DNA from: an uncultured Prevotella sp. | GTDB taxonomy: Bacteria > Bacteroidota > Bacteroidia > Bacteroidales > Bacteroidaceae | Length of the DNA stretch: 38,316 bases | Direction of reading: 5' to 3' | NCBI GenBank assembly: GCA_946409435.1 | Contig: CAMJWJ010000008.1 | Span: forward strand, 1 to 38,316 | In this document: one piece after another, positions 8,401-15,593 of the stretch | Position numbering within the stretch: position 1 is the stretch's first letter | How the letters are laid out: every line of letters starts with the position of its first letter | Program-made: the position numbers and the translations under genes | Notes under the pieces: model-generated | Databases searched by the model: none | The model's input: only the letters and a program-made list of their open reading frames with translations | Told to the model about the DNA's origin: nothing

Positions 8401-11400
8401 ATACACATTACCATACTCAACGCCACCCTGACCCTGAGCACCAATGGTTCCACCAGTAATGGCAACCTCGGTAGTACCATCCACGCCAGACTCTTCACCA
8501 CCACCATAGACACTACCTGCCACTGTGGTTGTACCTTCAATACTCAGCGTTGCCTTACCTGTAACGGTACCAAGGTTTGTTAGGTTTTCATTGGTATAAA
8601 GGATATTTTTGATTTTATCAATAGCAAGGGCTGTTGTGTTAATCGTTTCATCTCTGTGTGCCCAAGTATAAGTAACCGTCGGAGGCGCAGTTTTCTTGGA
8701 CGCGACGACACCAGGTGTGAATGAACCCGAATTCTCGTCATAATAAGGTTCTGTAATAAACTGCATGGGCATCACTTCGACATTGGGTATAGTTGCCGAA
8801 AAGCCTGCACCGAAGGCACTACCATTCACCGTGCAGTTAGTAAGCGTAGAAGTGGCATCTCCATCTACCTGTCCAAGACTTCCGCCGCCATAGAAATTGC
8901 CTAACACTTTACAACCAGTAAGTGATGAGGTGACATTATGCGTTGTAGCCAGAGAGAAACTGACAAAATCAACGAATAGACGAGCCACGTTGTCGGCATT
9001 ACCTGACATAGGTAAGAATTGGTAGTCAATTTGGGTAGAGACGCCTTTGTATGTACTGTTATAGTCCTGAGTGTACTCATCGGAAACCCAATCGTTCCAA
9101 GAATTGAAATCCCGTATGGTTGAATTATTAGGTAGTTTACCTTTTCCTGGCAAATTAATCACATTGTTTCGGTTCGCGGGTGCATAGCGGTTATATGAAT
9201 TACCGCCATATCCAGCACCAAAGAAAGTACCAAAGGTACAATTGTTGGCAATGGTCTTGACGGTACGATTAGCTTCCATGTTACCAAATTTGGGTCCACC
9301 ACAGAATTGAGTTACATGGCTGTTCTTAATAACGGTATGGATGTTGCCATGGATAGGTTTGGCAGCATTGATACCGCCACCATAGAATTCTTTGATGTCA
9401 GCATGGTCAATCACCCAGGTGACATTTCCTTTGCCGTTGGAAGTTCCGATACCCTCCATACCAGCACCAGCCACTTCTCCAAAGCGCCCGCCACTGATAT
9501 AACACTCGGCATTGTCATCGTAGATAGCAGCCTGTGACTGATACATACCAGTCAGATAGAACTTATCAAAGTCGCCACCAGTAACAGACACAGGTGGATG
9601 GGGGGTTTTCTTACCAATATTATCTTGGTGACTGCCACGATGGAACTCCTTGAACCATACATTACCGCCTACATGGAAATATTCCACAGCGTCTCCTGCA
9701 TCTTGCTGTTGGGTCACCCATTGCTCGATAACACCTCCCTGTAGGATAATAGGCTTTTTAGCACGACCAGCCGGACTATACTCAAACTGCGTAACTCGGA
9801 AGAGTGCTGTATTAGTTACCTCGAACCAATATTTAGGCTGCATAATACCCAAGTTGTAGGAACCGGTAGCTTTTGCGTGAGAGGATTTCTGTGCCATACC
9901 GAGACCTATCAGATTCAGGAAATCGTATCTAACAGGATGGAAAACTGTTCGACTATCGAAACGAAGAATGAAAGAATAGTCTGGTTCATTATCTTCGTCA
10001 AGGTCAATAGATGTTACTGTATAGGGCTTGTTCTCTCCACTTATGCCTTTATATTGGTGATAATTGCCCACAAGTACAACGGCATTATCATACACCGTAC
10101 CAGATGGATTCAAGGCTGTTACTGCTGCGCTCATGGTTGTGTAAACAACCTGGCCATTTGTGTCATCACGAGTACGAGTTTTAAGATTATACTTTTTGCC
10201 GTTTTCAAAGCGTTGTCCGCCTCCTACGGTGGTAACGCTGTAGGGAGATGTCATAACATCATTGTACACTACATCGCTGTAGGCATCAGCTAAATAAACT
10301 GCCTTACCCCAGTAAGGCTCGATAGTGATGGCATAAACTCCTTCGGGCACATCCCAGTATGCACCCTGATTGAATACTCGTTTGTTATCATTGCTGTAAA
10401 TGTCTTTGGCCGTGCAGTTGCGATCAGCAAAATTGTAGGGTGTAGCACTTAGGTTGCCATTTTCGTCAAATGAAACATCATCGCCCGTGGAAAAAGAACC
10501 TGACTTCCCTCCTGATATGCTTGTTATCTTCCAACCCGTTACAACTTTATTGCTGGTATAGTTACCTGTACAGTAATCATTATAATACGGCAGTTGAACC
10601 TTGCCATAATTAAAGTTATAATGTAGTGTGTCTTTGTCGGTAATGTTGAGATTGATGGTGGCAGATTGACCAGGTTTGAGAGCACCATCAGAACCCAGAT
10701 TTATGGTGACGGCCAATTGGCCATTGGAACCCATGCCTGTCAACTTGCGACCTTCATTGCGATGTTCATTGTTCTCGTCAATAGTCTCTGCATTCGCTGC
10801 ATCGATATTCACCACAGATGGATAATAACCAGGAGTCTTTAATATCGGGAACGGAATGTTAGAACCTATCTGCTGGGGTTCCAGCACCCACTTAGACATA
10901 TCACTCTTTTGACCGTCAGTGCCTTTTACCCACCAAGCAGCTAACTCACGGTTGCTATTGAGCAAATGACGGAAGAACTCAAAGCGCTGCAAAAAACGTG
11001 TCTCAGCTGAAAGCGCACAGTTATAGACATTAATCTGCTTATTTTTAACGTATGATGCCCCTGTCCAGAAATAGTTGAAGTTGCTAACACCAGTGTTCTG
11101 GCCGACATTTGTGATTTTCGTACCATTGTAAATAGGTGCTATAGAACCGCCTGTAATATTACCATAGAACATACAGTTCATAACCATGGTCTTAAGGTTA
11201 GCAGACGTTGTTGCTACATTGTTGTAGCCCACAATACCACCATTATGGGTACCTCCTGAGATATTGGCATAACTATAGCAGTTGATGACACGAGCCGAAC
11301 CATCAAGGAAACCTACCAAGCTTCCGACATAGCGAGATCCACTAACAGAGCTGCCATAAAAACCTGTGATGTCACCTTCGTTATCACGTTCCGCAGAGGA

Positions 11401-12075
11401 GGGATTGATACCGCAATTGTAGATACGAGTTGCACCTTTAGCCTTAGCGGTAACAGCACCAGCGTCTCCATCGTCGTCACCTGACGAGATATTGACATCC
11501 TCAAAGATGATATTGCGGATAATGGCACCATTAGTAGAAGCGAATAGTGGTTTAGATGAACCAATGATCTTATGAAGACCGCCATCGAGCGTTCCAGTAA
11601 ACTCACCTCCTTCTAACAAACTACTAGACACGCCAGAGACATCAGCAGTTAATTGATATTTACCATTAACCGTGATTTGGGATAGATCAGTAATCTGAGT
11701 AAAGCCTTCAGGAGCATCTTGATAGAAATTCACCGTGACGTATGCACCTGTATAACCCTCAGGAATGGTGAAAGAGTAAGAATTCCCACTACCTGTCACT
11801 TCAAGTTCAGAAGCAATACCTGGCGCACGGCGAGGAGCCATCGCATCCACCATCTTCTCTACCGTGATATGATCGGCATCAATACAATAGCCTGTTACAG
11901 GTACGGCAGAAATGGTCACAGTCATTCCACTGATACTTGAAACCGTTACCGTTCCGGCATCTTCGTTAGGTTGTATGTTGATAATAATATCGCTCTCTGA
12001 GATAGCCCAGACATTGCCTGCGCCAGCTATCACGAGTGCAAAGAGTAAAATGATGAATCTTATTATGCGCTTCAT
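5398..12075 (-). CDS. Giant YGGG-repeat surface protein (2225 aa), N-terminal cap, no sorting domain
   Basis: Residues 1-24 form a clear signal peptide ending VWA. Residues about 30-115 form a small beta domain. Residues about 120-330 resemble GLUG-motif repeats (GSLVGFLDGSARVINCYSYA and NGGIVGYN). A less repetitive region follows. From about residue 900 to the end there are roughly 20 units built on [VIL][YF]GGG (for example NVYGGGKGN, SIYGGGENG, NVYGGGNKAEV), separated by strands of the type TVNITGG. This spacing suggests a long right-handed beta-helix or solenoid adhesin. The protein stops inside a repeat (HVQIGKNSE) and has no T9SS sorting domain, unlike its 4002-residue relative. GC content drops strongly in the N-terminal half: sampled lines at 9001 and 10561 are 40% and 33%, against 62% at 6241. 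It starts 3 bases after the 1041-residue gene stops. Biochemical function is unknown. Confidence 0.85.
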   Translation of the reverse strand: MKRIIRFIILLFALVIAGAGNVWAISESDIIINIQPNEDAGTVTVSSISGMTVTISAVPVTGYCIDADHITVEKMVDAMAPRRAPGIASELEVTGSGNSYSFTIPEGYTGAYVTVNFYQDAPEGFTQITDLSQITVNGKYQLTADVSGVSSSLLEGGEFTGTLDGGLHKIIGSSKPLFASTNGAIIRNIIFEDVNISSGDDDGDAGAVTAKAKGATRIYNCGINPSSAERDNEGDITGFYGSSVSGSRYVGSLVGFLDGSARVINCYSYANISGGTHNGGIVGYNNVATTSANLKTMVMNCMFYGNITGGSIAPIYNGTKITNVGQNTGVSNFNYFWTGASYVKNKQINVYNCALSAETRFLQRFEFFRHLLNSNRELAAWWVKGTDGQKSDMSKWVLEPQQIGSNIPFPILKTPGYYPSVVNIDAANAETIDENNEHRNEGRKLTGMGSNGQLAVTINLGSDGALKPGQSATINLNITDKDTLHYNFNYGKVQLPYYNDYCTGNYTSNKVVTGWKITSISGGKSGSFSTGDDVSFDENGNLSATPYNFADRNCTAKDIYSNDNKRVFNQGAYWDVPEGVYAITIEPYWGKAVYLADAYSDVVYNDVMTSPYSVTTVGGGQRFENGKKYNLKTRTRDDTNGQVVYTTMSAAVTALNPSGTVYDNAVVLVGNYHQYKGISGENKPYTVTSIDLDEDNEPDYSFILRFDSRTVFHPVRYDFLNLIGLGMAQKSSHAKATGSYNLGIMQPKYWFEVTNTALFRVTQFEYSPAGRAKKPIILQGGVIEQWVTQQQDAGDAVEYFHVGGNVWFKEFHRGSHQDNIGKKTPHPPVSVTGGDFDKFYLTGMYQSQAAIYDDNAECYISGGRFGEVAGAGMEGIGTSNGKGNVTWVIDHADIKEFYGGGINAAKPIHGNIHTVIKNSHVTQFCGGPKFGNMEANRTVKTIANNCTFGTFFGAGYGGNSYNRYAPANRNNVINLPGKGKLPNNSTIRDFNSWNDWVSDEYTQDYNSTYKGVSTQIDYQFLPMSGNADNVARLFVDFVSFSLATTHNVTSSLTGCKVLGNFYGGGSLGQVDGDATSTLTNCTVNGSAFGAGFSATIPNVEVMPMQFITEPYYDENSGSFTPGVVASKKTAPPTVTYTWAHRDETINTTALAIDKIKNILYTNENLTNLGTVTGKATLSIEGTTTVAGSVYGGGEESGVDGTTEVAITGGTIGAQGQGGVEYGNVYGGGKGNREKVTAGLVKGSTKVTISQTTADKPTTVYHNVYGGGAYGSVGDFDYDATTGMPTGLKAGAAENSGKTEVYITGGTLGWNGKENGMVFGSSRGDVGSPGSIEDKLAWVYDTHVAIGDTAANATITTATPLIKGSIYGGGENGHNLRNSYVRINGGTIGVLTGDNVVVTNADNSQTTYEPYNYPYRGNIYGGGCGTDMYYSDPTSVTNPYDGKGDNYNPLAGVVKGNAFVNITGGYVVHNVYGAGAMGSVGTDASGGKTTVIISGGRIGYDGNDNGNVFSAARGGQGIAPNLANVKQTEVNISYTTTPAGDNEDKTEQLIAGSVFGGGEAGTVKGDVAVKMGGGLILKDLYGGGALAHTNTNNWKYDTTNQQWGNTWAEGKTSASNTTTVTLTGGAVGGNVYGGGLGRMEVKAQPEVAADPEHGIEAQAAVEGVAGIPAKVFGDVTVTLNGTATAGEGGTTLYNDNCVVKGNIFGCNNLNGSPQGDVTVHIYKTQGWEGHTGTATADLSSKDASKHSYHVAAVYGGGNMAAYEPEGGKNTTRATNVIIDGCGLTSIRQVYGGGNAASTPATCVTVNGTHEIEEVFGGGNGKDKITVSGVEKDNPGANVGFYDYSAVEDTYNTKELRLGDDFTKDYIYGTGKASVNIYGGTIHRVFGGSNTKGNVRQTAVTMLEEASGCDFCVDEAYGGGKSAPMDAEAKLLMACIPGLQAAYGGAEAADIKGNVTLNITNGTFDRVFGGNNLSGTISGSIVVNVSEVGCRPIIIGELYGGGNQAAYSVYGYDNNNKAIESGTTPLYLDPQVNVKSFTSIGNIYGGGYGKSAVMVGNPKVNISEVVGSPTTYPSSGTYFDGTGYKGQTITLESGTVNEHKVTMPKHTQGKIGAINNVFGGGNAAKVIGDTYVNIGTLTDVYEVVNVAAIVGTTLPVEGKHYYILTGAGTPGSPYTYAEVTSGTIDADVTYYEKKDVIGVDIRGNVYGGGNKAEVTGGTHVQIGKNSE

Positions 12076-12078
12076 ATC

Positions 12079-15000
12079 TTATTTCCTGTTTATAATCGTC
12101 TTACGTCCATTCTTGATATAGAGTCCCGCCTTGGTTGGCTTGCCGTTAAGCTTGCGTCCGTCAAGCGTGTAATAATCACTTCTTACATCTGCCATCTTAC
12201 TTCTTACATCATTGATTCCCGTAGCATCCTCTATGACAAAACGCAGAGTGCCGCGCGATCCTTCGCCACCGCCCTGTTGTTGCTCTTCTCCACCTTCCTC
12301 AGAAGTTGCCTCATAGTTCGGGTTGTAAAGGTAGAATTTGCCATTGGTGATTCTTCCCTTCTTCGTGAGCACAAACTCACCCCGATAGAACATATATACC
12401 TGTGCCGCTTCCACCGCGATGCCATCCTCCGGGGCGACCTTCAGCAGGTTGCTGTTCTTCGTCTGAGCAGTAATCTCTTCAGTTGCAATATCCTTGGGCG
12501 AGGCCAGGAAGCCTGTTGTCTCATTGTCCCTTAGCATCAGCACAGGAACGTCCTTCGGAATATAGTCAATTGGTGTAATAACCATTGTACCTATTGACGG
12601 ATTAACCTTCCTCACGATATGTGGAGTGATGCCTTCGGGTTTGGCCAAGTCAGACGATGCCGCGTAGACAGCTGCCGCGTCGGTGGTGCCTGTTGGCTTG
12701 GTGAATACGGACTTGACAAACAACCCCTGTGCAGAGCCTGTATAGTTGCCTATACCAGAGACTATCACATAATTGTCATCGCCTTGCACCTCTATCGACA
12801 CGGTATAGTCTTTATCAACAACAAGTGTTGTCTCCCCGTCTTTCACGTAAGTCACTTCAACATGATCACCCACTTGTTCCATATTAATATCAATGCCCGT
12901 CGCAGCATCCTTCCCGTCACCCAAACTCTTGGGAGAGATGGTGAAGTTTTTGGTTGCCTCAGCACTTTCGTAATTCCCCTTTGCTGCTATCGTAGCCTTC
13001 ACCGTGTATTCACCGGCATTGGTGGGAACTTCCGAACTATAGTTATTTTCACCTTTCACGGAATAGGTATAGGTAACATCGCCACCACTTGTATTACCAC
13101 TGACAGACGGGGCGTTATTTGTGCCACCGTATGTCCATCCATCGATGGAGACGACAGGTGTAAAGGTGCCTGGACCAATGGAGAAGGTAGTAGTAATAGT
13201 GGATGATGGAAATATATAGTTACCAGCCTTTGAGCCAGTGATGCTCGTAGCTGTAGCTGTATAATTTGTACCCACATCAGTTTGAGCGCCCGTTACAGTG
13301 ACAACGACCTCGTCATTGTTTACCACGTTTGTAGCAGTAGCAGTTGGTGTTTGCGCACTACCATTGTAGCCTAAACTGGTATTTCCCCATTCAATCCCCA
13401 CTTCCCTCTGGTTAACTGTCAATGTGCCAGCAACGAAAGAGATAGCGTAATTTGTGGCAGATAGTCCTTTGGGCGTAATCGTATAGGCATTGCCTACATC
13501 GTCATACTGCGTGTAACTGTAATCGTAGTCAAGTGTACCGCCAAGCACTTCAGCAGTCTCTGAGCCAACAAATTCACCGTATGTTACACCATTGCCGGCA
13601 GGAGCATCACCATAGGTAATACTATGGTTATTGGCGGTAACTGTCAAAGATTTTGGATTGACTGTCAATGTCCCAGGAGCAAAAGTGATATAGTAGTTGC
13701 TATTACTCAAGCCCCCTGGCGTAATAGTATAACTGCCGGCATTGCCATATTGCTCATAGTTGTAGCTGTAAGTAAGCTCTCCATTCAGTACCGATGCCGT
13801 CTCTGTACCGGCAAACTCACCGTAAGTCACACCGTCATTCGCAGGAACATCACCATAAGTGATGGTTTTATTATTGGCTGTGATGGTCAATGGCTTCGGA
13901 GCGATGGTGAAAGTCGAAGAGCCATATACGATATAGTCACCACCGTCATTATCTGTGATTGTGACAGCAGCAGTACCTGCGTTTTTGTTATTGCTATAAC
14001 TGCCTACGGTATATTCACTTTCAGGAATGACCGTTTCACCATCCATGACGCTGAATGTTGGCGTTTGTTCAGAGCCGTTATAAACAATTGAGGACGCCAA
14101 AGATATCGTTGGATTGGGAACCACACGAATCTCAGCAATCGGAGATAGTTTAGGCAATACCAATCCCTCTTGTGATATGGCAGTTATCGCCTTAATTGTA
14201 ACAGAACTAGTTACATTTATCTCATAAGGAGCTGAATCTATATGTGCTGAATTTGTTGTAGGATTAGAACCATCAATGGTATAATAAATCTTGGCATTCT
14301 CTCCTGAAGGAGTTATCGCTATTTTGCTCCCTGAAGGATTGTAACTAATTACAGGACGAGGTACGATTTCTTCTAAAACGAACCGTGCATTGATATCATC
14401 TTCAGTGTACAAACCAATGATACCTCCTGTAGCTGTATAGCCTGTTGGACCTCCGTCTTTTCCAGATGCTTTAAGATCATCTTTGTTACCACCATTGACA
14501 GTATACCATTTACACAACGTGTTGTTAGCATCATTTACAGTTGCATAATTCCAGCCATGTTCTGATTTTGGTGAAAATACAATTGATTTGTTATCAGAAT
14601 AAGGAGAAATGAGAAACAAAGCTTTGTCATCAAGATTTTCAACTGCTACTTCTTCAAGATGCAAACGCATACGGTTGGCATTTGTGGTTTCATTAATCTT
14701 CCCATTACACACCAAATACTTCCCGTCTTTGTTGTGCTTGATGTAATAGTAATCTGAATTGGGAGCTGGAGCCCTTTCAATAGTCCACATTGCATTGGAC
14801 GCATCGCCAGAATGATAAGCGTTACTTCTGCATTTATAAGTGGTAAGGAATGGATTAGGATAGGTTGTCCCATCGGTATCCCAGTCATCAGTTGGCTTGT
14901 AGTATATCCATTCTTCCGTAGGACAAAGATAATAGTTATTTGCTGGTGTCGTAGTGTAGTCTGTACTTTTTGAATTGCTTCCAATATAATACGTTCCCGA

Positions 15001-15204
15001 ATAATCTTGTCCCCACGCTCCCGTGGCCTCCACTACCATCATCAAAAACAGGAGGAGGAAGGTGAGCATTGACGAGGACGGACTTAGTCGCCGACGAAGT
15101 CCGCTTTCGTTGCCGACGAGGACGGACTTAGTCGCCGACGAAATCGGAGCTGGCAAATCGTTAGTTATATGTTTCGTTATCTTATTGCTCATATCTTGTG
15201 TCAT
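12079..15204 (-). CDS. T9SS-type secreted protein with MBG and chitobiase-C-like modules (1041 aa)
   Basis: An unusually long N-region of about 45 residues precedes a signal-peptide core (MLTFLLLFLMMVV, ending AWG before Q66). Residues about 70-285 resemble a ricin-type beta-trefoil lectin (YYYIKHNKDGKYLVCNG). Residues about 288-345 look like a chitobiase C-terminal domain (IYYTIDGSNPTT). From about 365 to 610 there are MBG-type repeats: TITYGDVPANDGVTYGEFAG recurs as SITYGDAPAGNGVTYGEFVG. Further Ig-like modules follow. The last 30 residues (YYTLDGRKLNG, then AGLYIKNGRKTI) match a T9SS type A sorting tail. The likely role is a surface-attached adhesin or glycan binder. The ATG overlaps the stop of the upstream transposase remnant (ATGA). 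The N-region is encoded by a REP-like repeat (15071-15142), so translation could instead begin at ATG 15069. Confidence 0.83.
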   Translation of the reverse strand: MTQDMSNKITKHITNDLPAPISSATKSVLVGNESGLRRRLSPSSSMLTFLLLFLMMVVEATGAWGQDYSGTYYIGSNSKSTDYTTTPANNYYLCPTEEWIYYKPTDDWDTDGTTYPNPFLTTYKCRSNAYHSGDASNAMWTIERAPAPNSDYYYIKHNKDGKYLVCNGKINETTNANRMRLHLEEVAVENLDDKALFLISPYSDNKSIVFSPKSEHGWNYATVNDANNTLCKWYTVNGGNKDDLKASGKDGGPTGYTATGGIIGLYTEDDINARFVLEEIVPRPVISYNPSGSKIAITPSGENAKIYYTIDGSNPTTNSAHIDSAPYEINVTSSVTIKAITAISQEGLVLPKLSPIAEIRVVPNPTISLASSIVYNGSEQTPTFSVMDGETVIPESEYTVGSYSNNKNAGTAAVTITDNDGGDYIVYGSSTFTIAPKPLTITANNKTITYGDVPANDGVTYGEFAGTETASVLNGELTYSYNYEQYGNAGSYTITPGGLSNSNYYITFAPGTLTVNPKSLTVTANNHSITYGDAPAGNGVTYGEFVGSETAEVLGGTLDYDYSYTQYDDVGNAYTITPKGLSATNYAISFVAGTLTVNQREVGIEWGNTSLGYNGSAQTPTATATNVVNNDEVVVTVTGAQTDVGTNYTATATSITGSKAGNYIFPSSTITTTFSIGPGTFTPVVSIDGWTYGGTNNAPSVSGNTSGGDVTYTYSVKGENNYSSEVPTNAGEYTVKATIAAKGNYESAEATKNFTISPKSLGDGKDAATGIDINMEQVGDHVEVTYVKDGETTLVVDKDYTVSIEVQGDDNYVIVSGIGNYTGSAQGLFVKSVFTKPTGTTDAAAVYAASSDLAKPEGITPHIVRKVNPSIGTMVITPIDYIPKDVPVLMLRDNETTGFLASPKDIATEEITAQTKNSNLLKVAPEDGIAVEAAQVYMFYRGEFVLTKKGRITNGKFYLYNPNYEATSEEGGEEQQQGGGEGSRGTLRFVIEDATGINDVRSKMADVRSDYYTLDGRKLNGKPTKAGLYIKNGRKTIINRK
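12178..12210. repeat. Short direct repeat inside the 1041-aa gene
   Basis: ACTTCTTACATC occurs at 12178-12189 and 12199-12210. It encodes the doublet DVRSKMADVRS between the body of the protein and the sorting tail. It appears to be a repeat embedded in frame in the linker. Confidence 0.7.
15071..15142. repeat. 28-base direct repeat with palindromic core in a signal-peptide region
   Basis: The 28 bases at 15071-15098 recur exactly at 15115-15142, 44 bases apart. The core GGACTTAGTCGCCGACGAAG plus TCC (about 15080-15102) is a near-perfect palindrome: GGACTT pairs with AAGTCC. The repeats lie in frame within the N-region of the 1041-residue protein and encode parts of SSATKSVLVG and the arginine-rich stretch. 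They look like a REP-type element inserted at a gene start. Confidence 0.8.
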
Positions 15205-15548
15205 ATTGTTTCTTTATTTATTCCAGCGGGGGAACCGCCAGACACCCTAACGGCTGGTGAACCGACAGGCATGGCGGGCGGCATGGTGTCCAGCGGTTCA
15301 CCCGTTGGAGCGTCCTGCCCTGTCATGGCCCAGGAGTGGCGGTTACAGCCTTTCTTGAAGCCTGTCAGTACCATACGCGGACTGTCGTGGCTTTCCTCAG
15401 GCTGTTCCAGCGCGCCTTCTATCTGTCCTAATGGCTGACCCATACCTTCTGCCACATGTAACGTGACATGATAGATGCCTGGCAACGCATAGTTATGGGT
15501 GGCCATGCGTCGCTGCATGCTGTGGTTGGTAGGGTGTTGTCTGTTCAT
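15201..15548 (-). pseudogene. Decayed REP-associated tyrosine transposase (RAYT) remnant
   Basis: The frame runs from an upstream ATG at 15581, or more likely ATG 15548 (MNRQHP), to 15201. The first part (RRMATHNYALPGIYHVTLHV) resembles the N-terminus of RAYT (Y1 transposase superfamily) proteins. It then jumps to GFKKGCNRHSWAMTGQD, which in full-length relatives lies well after the catalytic HUH region. The histidine pair and catalytic tyrosine regions are missing, so an internal deletion has removed the active site. The C-terminus is translated from REP palindromes (TGEPLDT, SGGSPAG). About 115 residues remain, against 200 or more in intact enzymes. The frame is still open and its TGA overlaps the ATG of the 1041-residue gene. 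The family call rests on my memory of RAYT sequences. Confidence 0.6.
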
Positions 15549-15581
15549 ATTCTTTTTTCCAGCGGGTGAACCGCTGGACAC
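15223..15581. repeat. REP palindromes flanking the transposase remnant
   Basis: CCAGCGG-GTGAA-CCGCTGG at 15559-15577, followed by ACAC, is a perfect 7-base stem with a 5-base loop. Degenerate relatives lie at 15223-15241 (CCAGCGG-GGGAA-CCGCCAG), at about 15249-15270 (GGCTGGTGAACCG), and in inverted orientation at 15286-15308 (GTCCAGCGGTTCACCCGTTGG). The arrangement of palindromes on both sides of a RAYT gene is that of a REP/RAYT unit. Confidence 0.78.
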
Positions 15582-15593
15582 TGTTTTACACTA

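Noticed and set aside
15201..15581. Functional transposase
   Set aside because: The catalytic HUH region is missing and the C-terminus is made of palindrome sequence; it is listed as a pseudogene.
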